This document shows, piece after piece, positions 56,454 to 64,000 of a stretch of DNA of 64,000 bases. The notes beneath the pieces are model-generated. The model saw only the letters and a program-made list of their open reading frames with translations, did no database searches and had not been told where the DNA came from. A program made the translations under genes and the position numbers. Origin of the DNA: Lacisediminimonas profundi. GTDB taxonomy: Bacteria; Pseudomonadota; Gammaproteobacteria; Burkholderiales; Burkholderiaceae_D. Numbering within the stretch: the stretch's first letter is position 1; each line of letters starts with the position of its first letter. Location: the NCBI RefSeq assembly GCF_008831265.1, contig NZ_VTTH01000007.1:1-64000 (forward strand). Reading direction: 5' to 3'.

Positions 56454-58694
56454 TCAGACCACCCTGCGCAATGGCTTGCGCGACTGGGAGTGGATGCGCG
56501 CGGTGACCCGCTCGCGCCGGCGCAGCCGTGCCGCATCGATCAGCATGCGGCCAGCCCATCGGTAGACATTGAAATCGCGCACCAGGCTGCGCATGCTGCG
56601 TATGCGCTCGCGCTGCTCGCCCTCGGGCATGGTCAGCGCCCGGTACAGCGCCTCCGCACCCTGTTCGATGTGATAGGGATTGATGATCAGTGCCTCATGC
56701 AGTTCGCGCGCGGCGCCGGTGAACTGCGACAGCACCAGCACACCCCGTTCGTCGTCCCGAGCCGCGATGAATTCCTTGGCGACCAGGTTCATGCCGTCAT
56801 GCAGGCTGGTGACCAGGCAAACGTCGGCGCCTCGATAGTAGCGATTCACGTCCTCGGACTCGTAATGATGGATCTTCAGGATAATAGGCTCATAACTTCC
56901 GCTGGAAAAGCGCTTGTTGATGCGCAGGGCCAAGGCCCGCACCCGGGATTCCAGGTTCTGGTACTCGTCCAGCGAGGAACGGCTGGGCGCGGCGATCTGC
57001 ACCAGCGAGAAGCGACCGATCAGGCTCGGATGCAGTTCCAGCACCCGCTCCACTGACTGGATGCGCTCGATGATGCCCTTGGTGTAGTCCAGCCGGTCCA
57101 CGCCCAGCGCCAGCAAATGATTGTCGGGCAAGCCGAGCTCCTTGCGCACGCTGGCCCGGCATTCCGGCACCGAGAGCGGAAACGGCTCCGGCCAGGCGAT
57201 CGAGATCGGGTACGGCTCCACTTCCGTCAGTTCGCCGCCATAGGAAATGGTCGAGGCTTCATGTTCGATGCGAGCCTCCAGGAAGCGATCCACCGTCTCG
57301 AGAAAATTCTTGCAGTGGAATGGCGTGTGGAAGCCCAGGAGGGTATTGCCCAGCAAGCCTTCCAGTATCTCTTCGCGCCATGGGCAGATGCCGAAGGATT
57401 CCGGGTTCGGCCAGGGGATGTGCCAGAACATGATGATGGTGGCGCGCGGCAGTTTTTCGCGCACCATGCGCGGCAGCAGCGCGAAATGGTAGTCCTGCAC
57501 CAGCACCACCGGATCTTCGCCGTGCGCTTCGGCGATGACGGCGTCGGCAAATCGCTGGTTGACCGCGACATACTGCTCCCAGTCGCTGGTGCGGAACACC
57601 GGCCGCACATGGGCGATATGGCACAGCGGCCATAAACCCTCGTTGGCGAAGCCATAGTAATACCCCTGCTCCTCTTCCTTGCTCAGCCAGACGCGCCGCA
57701 GGGTGTACGACGGTTTCTTCGGGGGCACCGCCACGTGATCGTTGGCATCCACCGTCTCGCGATCGGCCGAACCGGCACCATGCGCTATCCAGGTGCCGGA
57801 GCAGGCGCGCATCACCGGCTCCACCGCCGTCACCAGCCCGCTTGCCGGCCTGCGCACCTCGATTCCTTCCGGCGTGCGGGTGTGGATGTAAGGCTCGCGA
57901 TTGGACACCACCAGGATCTGATCCCCTGCCAGTTCATCATGCAGCAGCGAGCGCAGCTTCTCGGGCGTCCACGAGATCGAGGAGACGCCCTCGCCGCGTC
58001 GTTCCACCCGCATGTCGTGCAGCAGCGCACGCAGGTCGCCGACCAGCGGCTGCACCTCGGGCGGGGCCGAACTGCCGCGCGGCGACGGCTCGTCGCGGTG
58101 CAGGATGCTCTTGACGGCGCTGATCCAGCCACGCCAGCTCAGGTGGGCAATGAAAACCGTGATCAGCGAGATCACCACCGCCAGCAAGGCAAACAGGGCG
58201 ATCAGGTAGTTCCGCGTTTCTGCCGTGCGGCGCTCGATATAGCTCATGTCGTGCACCAGGATCAGCTTGCCCAGCACCGCGGTGCCCTGCATCAGCTGGC
58301 TCTCGGTGACATGCACCTTTCCTTGGGGCAGGTCGACCAGCGACTGCTGCATGTCAAGCGTTGGCTGGGTAGCGCGACAGCCGAGCGAGGCGGGGTAGCT
58401 GGCGCTGCGGTACAACACACGGCCATCGGGACTGCAAAATGCCAGCGCGTACAGACGACCGTCCTGCACCGAGCGCTCGAACAACTGGTTGATCTTGCGC
58501 TGGTCCTTGCCGGGCACATAGTCGAGCAGCGGCTGCTGCAGCGCGCTGGCCAGCATCTGGGAACGGGCATCGAGGTCGCGCACGAACCAGCGCAGCGTCA
58601 TGTCGTTGACCACCGGCATCACCGCATAGGCAAACAGGCCGACGGCCAGTGCGAGCGGCAAAATGAAGCGCAGCGACATTCGAAAGGATTGCAT
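56454..58694 (-). CDS. otsA: Membrane-anchored trehalose-6-phosphate synthase (GT20)
   Basis: Transfers glucose from a nucleotide sugar to glucose-6-phosphate. From ATG 58694 the protein is 746 residues, against about 470 in classical OtsA. The extra N-terminal part has a membrane segment (about 8-28), a 130-residue extracytoplasmic domain, a second membrane segment (about 161-186) and a cytosolic linker. The GT20 domain (about 257-740) has [28 protein letters not shown] with its Arg and Lys, and [10 protein letters not shown]. The usual GGL loop near the N-terminus of the domain is altered to PASGLVTAV. Other in-frame starts exist upstream, but a terminator lies among them. Confidence 0.92.
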   Translation of the reverse strand: MQSFRMSLRFILPLALAVGLFAYAVMPVVNDMTLRWFVRDLDARSQMLASALQQPLLDYVPGKDQRKINQLFERSVQDGRLYALAFCSPDGRVLYRSASYPASLGCRATQPTLDMQQSLVDLPQGKVHVTESQLMQGTAVLGKLILVHDMSYIERRTAETRNYLIALFALLAVVISLITVFIAHLSWRGWISAVKSILHRDEPSPRGSSAPPEVQPLVGDLRALLHDMRVERRGEGVSSISWTPEKLRSLLHDELAGDQILVVSNREPYIHTRTPEGIEVRRPASGLVTAVEPVMRACSGTWIAHGAGSADRETVDANDHVAVPPKKPSYTLRRVWLSKEEEQGYYYGFANEGLWPLCHIAHVRPVFRTSDWEQYVAVNQRFADAVIAEAHGEDPVVLVQDYHFALLPRMVREKLPRATIIMFWHIPWPNPESFGICPWREEILEGLLGNTLLGFHTPFHCKNFLETVDRFLEARIEHEASTISYGGELTEVEPYPISIAWPEPFPLSVPECRASVRKELGLPDNHLLALGVDRLDYTKGIIERIQSVERVLELHPSLIGRFSLVQIAAPSRSSLDEYQNLESRVRALALRINKRFSSGSYEPIILKIHHYESEDVNRYYRGADVCLVTSLHDGMNLVAKEFIAARDDERGVLVLSQFTGAARELHEALIINPYHIEQGAEALYRALTMPEGEQRERIRSMRSLVRDFNVYRWAGRMLIDAARLRRRERVTARIHSQSRKPLRRVV

Positions 58695-58822
58695 GTTGCT
58701 TTCATCAAGTCCGGAAATGCAGCACACCGGCCGGACGCGCTGCATGAATTGGAGCGCCGGCTCGGGGGTAGCGTTCCCTGCCAACAAAACAGCTGCTGTG
58801 CCGTCCTGTACCGACGCAGGCC

Positions 58823-58920
58823 AAAAAAATGCCCTCGAGCATTGAGGGCAGAATCCATACCCTTCGAGGTACGGCTGGAGGAACCCGATGCACCCAAGCT
58901 CACCGGATACGGCATCGAGA
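58823..58920 (-). ncRNA. Candidate small RNA or attenuated leader upstream of otsA (in the 327-bp gap 58695-59021)
   Basis: On the minus strand three hairpins follow one another: CGATGC/GCATCG (58886-58917), CCGUACC/GGUAUGG (58855-58874) and TGCCCTC/GAGGGCA (58830-58850), the last followed by seven U (58823-58829), a classical terminator. The single-stranded spacer between the first two contains UUCCUCC (58877-58883), complementary to a ribosome-binding site. The terminator ends 129 nt before the otsA ATG, so this is either an independent sRNA or an attenuator in the otsA leader. No clear promoter is seen and nothing else was found in the gap. Confidence 0.5.
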
Positions 58921-59021
58921 ATCACGCAAAACGCCGCCCGCGCCTGTGCGCAAACTCACGGACTGGAGAACTTTAGCGGCCGCTGCGACTCAGCATTGAT
59001 ATTGGTGAAACAGGAGGTGAT

Positions 59022-59642
59022 ATGAGATTGCAGGAAAATCAGCAGCTGCAGGTGCTCAGCGGGCTCAGTGTCGCGATCCTGGTAGCAGACGGATTCGAAC
59101 AGGCCGAATTGAGCGGGCCGCGCTACGCGCTGGAAGCTGCCGGCGCCACCACCAGCATCGTCTCGCCTCGAAGCGGGACGATACGCGGGCGAAATCAGGA
59201 TCAGGAGGGCGACGAGATTGAAGTCAGCCTGGCGATCGCAGCTTCATCGCCACAGGACTTCGATGCCTTGCTGCTGCCCGGCGGAGAACTGAATGGCCGC
59301 CGGATGCATGGGAACATTGAAGCACAGCAGTTCGTGCAGGAAATGCAGGCCGCCGGCAAGCCGATCGCCGCAATCAGCCATGGATCTTCCCTGCTGATCA
59401 GTGCTGGCATTGCCAGGGGTCATGTCCTGACGGGAGCGCCTGGGCTGCAACAGGCGGCAAGGGCAGCGGGCGCAACCTGGGCTGACCAGGCGGTAGTGGT
59501 GGATGGAAACCTGGTCAGCAGCCGCGGCGCGCAGGACCTGCCCGCGTTCAATGAAGCCGCCGTTGACGTGTTGCGGCGCCGGGTAGCAAGCAGCGTGGCC
59601 GGAACCGATGACGAAACGCTGGGATCAGGATCGGGTTCCTGA
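59022..59642 (+). CDS. DJ-1/PfpI family protein with Ser at the nucleophile position
   Basis: 206-residue class I glutamine-amidotransferase-like protein. The family acidic residue lies in DGFEQAEL (about E26) and the nucleophile elbow reads AAISHGSSLL, so the usual Cys (AxCHG) is Ser119; the following His120 is kept. The Ser codon AGC is one base away from TGC. It is therefore unlikely to be a standard PfpI protease or glyoxalase. The ribosome-binding site AGGAGGTGAT is a perfect match to the 16S tail, so strong translation is expected. A Ser/Gly-rich tail ends the protein. Confidence 0.88.
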   Translation: MRLQENQQLQVLSGLSVAILVADGFEQAELSGPRYALEAAGATTSIVSPRSGTIRGRNQDQEGDEIEVSLAIAASSPQDFDALLLPGGELNGRRMHGNIEAQQFVQEMQAAGKPIAAISHGSSLLISAGIARGHVLTGAPGLQQAARAAGATWADQAVVVDGNLVSSRGAQDLPAFNEAAVDVLRRRVASSVAGTDDETLGSGSGS

Positions 59643-59678
59643 CGGCGATGAACATGCAGTCTGCGCGGCCATCGCGCT

Positions 59679-60365
59679 TCAGGCCCCGAATCCCCGCAGG
59701 CCATCCATGTCCAGTATCGTGATTCCGCCGTAATCCACTTTCACCAGGCCCGCCTTTTCCAGCACCTGCAAGGCCTGGTTGGCGCGTTGGCGCGAGGTAC
59801 TGCACAAGTACCCTACCTCTTCCTGCGAAATCTGCAGCTGCCTGCTGGCAATCGGGTTCAAGTAGGGGTTGAACAAGGCTGCCAGGCAGCGCGCCACGCG
59901 CGCATCGGTGTCCAGCATGCGGTCGTATTCGACCAGCGAAATGAACAATCCCAGCCGGGCGTTCAACTGCATCAACAAGAAGCGGTTGAAGGGGATGCTG
60001 TTGTCCAGCAACCAGTTGAAGGTGTGGCGTGGCATGCAGGCAATCATGCTGTCGCGCAAGGCCACCACGTCGTAGCGGCGCGGCTCGGTCTTGAGCAACG
60101 AGCCCTCGCCGAACCAGCCGCCGGCCAGCATGCCGGTGAACGTGACGGTCTTGCCTTCGGGCGAACCGCTGCTCATTTTCAGAAGCCCGTCGGTGACGCC
60201 CATCCAGTGTTCAACCGGATCGCCTTTGCGGCAGGCGTAGCTGCCGGCGGGGATGAAGCGCTCGACCAGGTCCACCTCCACCCGCGCCATCTGCGCGGGC
60301 GTCAGCACGTTCCACCACATGGTCCTGGCAAGCACTTCACGACAGGATTGCTTCGTCTGGGGCAT
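59679..60365 (-). CDS. Crp/Fnr family transcription regulator
   Basis: 228-residue regulator with an N-terminal cyclic-nucleotide-binding-fold domain (about 25-140; GDPVEHWMGVTDGLLKM and GGWFGEGSLL) and a C-terminal winged helix (about 165-220; SQEEVGYLCSTSRQRANQAL). No N-terminal four-Cys Fe-S cluster of the FNR type is present, so it is not a classical oxygen sensor. It is divergent from the acyl-CoA ligase operon at 60587, and the spacer contains a 21-bp palindrome and phased direct repeats, so it may control that operon or itself. Confidence 0.88.
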   Translation of the reverse strand: MPQTKQSCREVLARTMWWNVLTPAQMARVEVDLVERFIPAGSYACRKGDPVEHWMGVTDGLLKMSSGSPEGKTVTFTGMLAGGWFGEGSLLKTEPRRYDVVALRDSMIACMPRHTFNWLLDNSIPFNRFLLMQLNARLGLFISLVEYDRMLDTDARVARCLAALFNPYLNPIASRQLQISQEEVGYLCSTSRQRANQALQVLEKAGLVKVDYGGITILDMDGLRGFGA

Positions 60366-60439
60366 GGTGCGGCGCAGTATGGAAAGTGGGCAGATTGTCT
60401 GCGAAATGACATACGGACAGGATGCCTGTGAATACTATC

Positions 60440-60460
60440 ATTGAACAAAACAAGTTCAAT
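60440..60460. promoter_or_regulatory. 21-bp palindrome in the regulator/ligase spacer
   Basis: ATTGAAC-AAAACAA-GTTCAAT has perfect 7-bp arms, 75 bp upstream of the Crp-type regulator and 127 bp upstream of the ligase ATG. The half-sites resemble but do not match Fnr (TTGAT-N4-ATCAA) or Crp sites. It is a good operator candidate. Confidence 0.5.
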
Positions 60461-60484
60461 CCGGCTGCCAGTCTCCCGAACAGG

Positions 60485-60542
60485 GCGCGTAAAAAGCGCG
60501 TAAGAGGCGCGTAAGCAAGCCGGAACAGACTCGACGTATAAA
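60485..60542 (+). promoter_or_regulatory. Three 11-bp-phased GCGCGTAA repeats and -10 box of the ligase operon
   Basis: GCGCGTAA occurs at 60485, 60496 and 60507, exactly 11 bp apart, and ends where a -35 box would lie for the TATAAA -10 box at 60537-60542; the -35 sequence itself is poor. This is the layout of an activator-dependent promoter with protein bound on one face of the helix. Confidence 0.6.
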
Positions 60543-60586
60543 AAGGGCCCGGGACAAGGACCCCAACAACGAGACAAGGCAGGACG

Positions 60587-62548
60587 ATGGTGGAGACAAC
60601 ACAACGTCCGGGGGAAGACACCTTCCCCAGACTATTGCTGCGGCATGCCAGTACCCGTCCGCAAAAACCGGCCTTTCGCGAGAAGGACCTGGGGATCTGG
60701 CAGACCACGACCTGGGATCAGGTGACAGGCGAAGTGCGCGCCTTTGCGTGCGGGCTTGCTGCACTCGGATTCAAGCGCGGGATGAACCTGGCGGTGGTGG
60801 GCGACAACCGTCCGCGCCTCTACTGGGCGATGGCCGCTGCACAGTGTCTGGGTGGCGTTCCCGTCCCCCTCTACCAGGATGCGCCGGCAGCCGACATGAG
60901 CTACGTGCTCGACAATGCCGAGATCGACTTTGCGGTGGTAGAGGACCAGGAGCAGGTCGACAAGCTGCTGGAAATCAAGGAGTCGGTACCGCGCCTGTCG
61001 CACATCATCTATGACGACGAGCGCGGCCTGCGCAATTACGCCCGGAATGAATTGACTGCCTGGGAAAAAGTCCAGGAGCTGGGGCGCGAGTTCGACCGCC
61101 AGCATCCGGACTTTTTCATGCAGCAGGTCGACGCCTGCCGGCCGGACGATGCCGCGGTCATTCTCTATACCTCGGGCACGACCGGCAAGCCCAAGGGCGT
61201 GTGCCATTCCCATCGGGGAATGATCGCCACCGCCAGCGTGCTGGCGGAATTCGACCACGTCGATGACAGCAACGACCTGCTGTGCTACCTGCCGCTGGCG
61301 TGGGTCGGCGATTTCCTCTATTCGTACACGATGTCGCTGCTATGCGGCTTCTGCCTGAACTGCCCGGAGTCGCCCGGCACTGTGATGACCGACCTGCGCG
61401 AGATCGGCCCGACCTACTACTTCGGCCCGCCGCGCGTCTACGAGAACATCCTGACCCAGGTGATGATCCGCATCGAGGATGCGAGCTGGATCAAGCGCAG
61501 GATGTTCCACTATTTCATGAAGGTCGCGCGCCGCGTCGGACTGCGCATCCTCGATGACGGCCGCAACGTGGGCCTGGGAGACCGCCTGCTGTATGGCATC
61601 GGCGAATTGCTGGTCTACGGTCCGCTGAAGAACGTGCTTGGCATGTCGCGCATCCGCGTTGCGTACACCGGCGGCGAAGCGATCGGGCCCGACCTGTTCG
61701 ACTTCTACCGCTCGCTGGGAATCAACCTGAAGCAGCTGTACGGCATGACGGAGACCTGCGTCACGGTATGCATGCAGGCCAACGGCGAGGTCAAGCTCGA
61801 CACGGTCGGCCGGCCGATGCCGGGGGTGGAGGTGAGCATCGCCGACGATGGCGAAGTGCTGGTGCGTGCACCCGGCCTGATGATGGGCTATTACAAGCGG
61901 CCGGATGCGACGGCCGAAGCAATCGACGCCGAGGGCTATTTCCATACCGGCGATGCCGGCTTCTTTGACGCCGACGGTCATCTGAAGATCATCGACCGCG
62001 CCAAGGATGTCGGCCGCATGGCCAATGGCGCCATGTTCGCGCCGCGCTTCATCGAGAACAAGCTGAAGTTCTTCCCCTATATCAAGGAAGCGGTCGCTTT
62101 CGGCGACCAGCGCGACAAGTGCATGGCCTTCATCAATATCGACATGGAAGCGGTCGGCAACTGGGCCGAGCGCCGCAACATTGCCTACAGCGGCTATACC
62201 GACCTGGCCGCGCAGGAAGCGGTGTACGACCTGATCGCCGAGTGCGTGGAGAAAGTGAATGCGGACCTGGTCGCCGACGGCATGCTGGGCGATTCGCAGG
62301 TCCATCGTTTCCTGATCCTGCACAAGGAACTCGACCCCGATGATGACGAACTGACCCGCACCCGCAAGGTGCGGCGCCGCTTCATTGCCGACAAATATGC
62401 GGTCCTGGTCGATGCGCTCTATGCCGGCCGCGCCTCGCAATACATCGAAACCCAGGTCAAGTTCGAGGATGGCCGGCAAGGACTGGTGAAAGCCGACCTC
62501 CGCATCCGCGATGCAAAGACTTTCACCCCAGTGAAGAAGGCCGCCTGA
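60587..62548 (+). CDS. AMP-dependent synthetase (long-chain acyl-CoA/aryl-CoA ligase)
   Basis: 653-residue acyl-activating enzyme that forms acyl-AMP and then acyl-CoA. The ATP motif is ILYTSGTTGKPKGV (about 190-203); YGMTET (about 383-388), GYFHTGDAGFFDADGH and IIDRAKDVGRMANG mark the adenylating core. The last Lys-containing motif is followed by an extended C-terminus of long-chain-ligase type. It is the first gene of an operon with LivG- and LivH-type transporter genes (TGATG junction with the next gene), so it probably activates a carboxylic acid imported by that transporter; the substrate is unknown. Confidence 0.9.
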   Translation: MVETTQRPGEDTFPRLLLRHASTRPQKPAFREKDLGIWQTTTWDQVTGEVRAFACGLAALGFKRGMNLAVVGDNRPRLYWAMAAAQCLGGVPVPLYQDAPAADMSYVLDNAEIDFAVVEDQEQVDKLLEIKESVPRLSHIIYDDERGLRNYARNELTAWEKVQELGREFDRQHPDFFMQQVDACRPDDAAVILYTSGTTGKPKGVCHSHRGMIATASVLAEFDHVDDSNDLLCYLPLAWVGDFLYSYTMSLLCGFCLNCPESPGTVMTDLREIGPTYYFGPPRVYENILTQVMIRIEDASWIKRRMFHYFMKVARRVGLRILDDGRNVGLGDRLLYGIGELLVYGPLKNVLGMSRIRVAYTGGEAIGPDLFDFYRSLGINLKQLYGMTETCVTVCMQANGEVKLDTVGRPMPGVEVSIADDGEVLVRAPGLMMGYYKRPDATAEAIDAEGYFHTGDAGFFDADGHLKIIDRAKDVGRMANGAMFAPRFIENKLKFFPYIKEAVAFGDQRDKCMAFINIDMEAVGNWAERRNIAYSGYTDLAAQEAVYDLIAECVEKVNADLVADGMLGDSQVHRFLILHKELDPDDDELTRTRKVRRRFIADKYAVLVDALYAGRASQYIETQVKFEDGRQGLVKADLRIRDAKTFTPVKKAA

Positions 62549-63348
62549 TGAGCGCAGTCATGTCGACACGACGGGAAATCGGCGACGTCATTCTCAGCTT
62601 GGACAACATTTCACTGGCGTTCGGCGGGGTCAAGGCGCTGACCGACATCTCCTTCGACGTCCGCGAGCACGAGATCCGCGCCATCATCGGACCCAACGGC
62701 GCCGGCAAGAGTTCGATGCTCAATGTGATCAATGGCGTGTACCGCCCGCAAGCCGGCACGATCAGCCTGCGCGGCAATGCGCGCCGCGACATGAATACCT
62801 ACGAAGCGGCCCGCAGCGGCATCGCCCGCACCTTCCAGAACATCGCGCTGTTCAAGGGCATGACAGTCCTGGACAACATCATGACCGGACGCAACCTGAA
62901 GATAAGGTCGAACTTCCTGCTGCAAGCGCTGTACTGGGGACCAGGCCAGCGCGAAGAGCTGGCGCACCGGCGGGAAGTCGAGAAGGTCATCGACTTCCTC
63001 GAGATCCAGCACATCCGCAAGACGCCGGTAGGACGCCTGCCATACGGCCTGCAAAAGCGGGTCGAACTCGGGCGCGCGCTCGCCGCCGAGCCGCAGATCC
63101 TGCTGCTGGACGAACCCATGGCCGGCATGAACGTGGAAGAAAAACAGGACATGTGCCGCTTCATCCTCGACGTCAACGAACAGTTTGGCACAACGATCGT
63201 GCTGATCGAGCACGACATGGGCGTCGTGATGGACATATCGGATCGGGTGGTGGTGCTGGACTACGGCCGCAAGATCGGCGACGGCACGCCGGACGAAGTA
63301 CGCAGCAGCCAGGATGTGATCAACGCCTACCTCGGCGTGGCGCACTAG
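62548..63348 (+). CDS. ABC transporter ATP-binding protein, LivG type
   Basis: 266-residue cytosolic ATPase of the branched-chain amino acid/urea/carboxylate (HAAT) ABC family. Walker A is IIGPNGAGKSS, the LivG-specific YRPQAGTISLRG and GIARTFQNIALFKGMTVLDN follow, the signature is LPYGLQKRVELGRAL and Walker B is ILLLDEPMAGMN. Its ATG shares one base with the stop of the ligase gene (TGATG), so the two are coupled. LivH follows after 115 bp, with two hairpins in between. Confidence 0.93.
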   Translation: MSAVMSTRREIGDVILSLDNISLAFGGVKALTDISFDVREHEIRAIIGPNGAGKSSMLNVINGVYRPQAGTISLRGNARRDMNTYEAARSGIARTFQNIALFKGMTVLDNIMTGRNLKIRSNFLLQALYWGPGQREELAHRREVEKVIDFLEIQHIRKTPVGRLPYGLQKRVELGRALAAEPQILLLDEPMAGMNVEEKQDMCRFILDVNEQFGTTIVLIEHDMGVVMDISDRVVVLDYGRKIGDGTPDEVRSSQDVINAYLGVAH

Positions 63349-63395
63349 CGGGCTGGTGAATGGACGCGCCTCCTCCTTAAAGGGGGAGCATGGAG

Positions 63396-63427
63396 GGAAT
63401 GGTGGCAGCGCCTGCTGCCACCATTCC
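63396..63427 (+). other. Perfect 14-bp hairpin between livG- and livH-type genes
   Basis: GGAATGGTGGCAGC-GCCT-GCTGCCACCATTCC is a perfect 14-bp stem with a 4-nt loop. Just upstream, CTCCTCC and GGGGGAG form a second, smaller hairpin. No U-run follows. It probably stabilises or processes the upstream mRNA, or is a dispersed palindromic repeat. Confidence 0.7.
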
Positions 63428-63463
63428 GGTGCACGATGCGATTGACTGGGAAACGTCACACCA

Positions 63464-64000
63464 ATGAGCTTCTTCTTCGAAGTCCTGATCGGCGGCCTGT
63501 TGTCCGGCTTGATGTATGCGCTGGTGGCGCTGGGTTTCGTGCTGATCTACAAGGCCTCCGGCGTGTTCAACTTCGCGCAGGGTGCAATGGTGTTCTTCGC
63601 GGCCCTGACCTGCGTCTCGCTGGTCAACAAGTTCGGACTCTCGCTGTGGCTGGCGATACCGCTGACAGTGCTGGTCATGGTGGTACTGGCGCTGGCGACC
63701 GAGCGGCTGGTGTTGCGTCCACTCGTAAACCAGCCCGAGATCACCTTGTTCATGGCCACCATCGGCCTGACTTTCTTCATCGAGGGCCTGGCGCAACTGA
63801 TGTGGGGCTCGACCGTGCAACGGCTGGACATCGGCATCGAGGACGTGCCGCTCGCGTCCCTTCTCGACCGCTTCAACATCGCCGTCTCGCAGTTCGACCT
63901 GATCTCTGCCGCGATCTGCGGGGCGCTGGTGGCAGCGCTTGCCGTGTTCTTCTCGGCCACGAAGATAGGGCGGGCCCTGCGCGCGGTGGCGGATGACCAC
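63464..64000 (+). CDS. ABC transporter permease, LivH type (partial, cut by window end)
   Basis: Only the first 179 codons are in the window and the frame is open to the end. The N-terminus MSFFFEVLIGGLLSGLMYAL and ALGFVLIYKASGVFNFAQGAMVF are typical LivH membrane segments, and TIGLTFFIEGLAQLMWGS follows. The ATG at 63464 lacks a strong ribosome-binding site. Partner livM, livK and livF genes are expected further right. Confidence 0.9.
   Translation, partial: MSFFFEVLIGGLLSGLMYALVALGFVLIYKASGVFNFAQGAMVFFAALTCVSLVNKFGLSLWLAIPLTVLVMVVLALATERLVLRPLVNQPEITLFMATIGLTFFIEGLAQLMWGSTVQRLDIGIEDVPLASLLDRFNIAVSQFDLISAAICGALVAALAVFFSATKIGRALRAVADDH

Overview
The window looks like chromosome from a GC-rich Gram-negative betaproteobacterium, most likely order Burkholderiales and perhaps family Oxalobacteraceae. 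This rests on the protein sequences of the translation and transcription genes, the joined tRNA-tuf-secE-nusG-rplKAJL-rpoBC and rpsL-rpsG-fusA-tuf clusters with two tuf copies, and the accessory genes (fused isobutyryl-CoA mutase, AhpC/AhpF, GT20 trehalose operon). The taxonomic call is inference; no 16S gene is present.

Layout. Positions 1-20960 hold the minus-strand information-processing superoperon. It starts at a strong sigma70 promoter (20975-21003) and runs tRNA-Tyr, tRNA-Gly, tRNA-Thr, tuf, tRNA-Trp, secE, nusG, rplK, rplA, an L10-type leader, rplJ, rplL, rpoB and rpoC, ending at a bidirectional terminator (6830-6859). A plus-strand phosphoethanolamine transferase-like gene separates it from the str operon (rpsL, rpsG, fusA, tuf), which has its own promoter (4663-4691) and runs off the left edge. 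The two tuf copies are almost identical.

Positions 21000-35800 hold a KefB/C-type antiporter, a DHA2 exporter, two tandem DUF2905 membrane proteins, a MidA/NDUFAF7-like methyltransferase, a pteridine-reductase-like SDR with folB and ttcA, a DUF6279 lipoprotein, glmU-glmS (UDP-GlcNAc synthesis), a glutathionyl-hydroquinone-reductase-like GST, a cupin and a response-regulator diguanylate cyclase. Positions 35800-52000 hold icmF behind a palindromic operator, kup, a membrane-bound c-di-GMP phosphodiesterase with a dead GGDEF domain, trxC, rarD, ahpC-ahpF, an exported helix-hairpin-helix protein, ettA, a cupin, a voltage-gated K+ channel with a C-terminal zinc ribbon, and a MAPEG protein.

Positions 51943-52825 are gene-free and packed with hairpins and a (TTTGCGGC) microsatellite. 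Positions 52826-58694 form a minus-strand trehalose operon: membrane-anchored otsA, otsB, a GH15 glucoamylase/trehalase-like hydrolase and a ROK sugar kinase. Upstream of otsA lies a three-hairpin element ending in a textbook terminator, the best candidate here for an undescribed RNA. The right end has a DJ-1/PfpI protein whose nucleophile Cys is Ser, a Crp/Fnr-type regulator and, behind three phased direct repeats, an acyl-CoA ligase cotranscribed with LivG- and LivH-type ABC transporter genes, the last cut by the window edge.

The most interesting non-coding signals are the otsA leader RNA, the 123-bp rod-like palindrome between icmF and kup, the 11-bp-phased repeats before the acyl-CoA ligase and the perfect 14-bp intercistronic hairpin before livH. 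No phage, IS element, CRISPR array or rRNA was seen.
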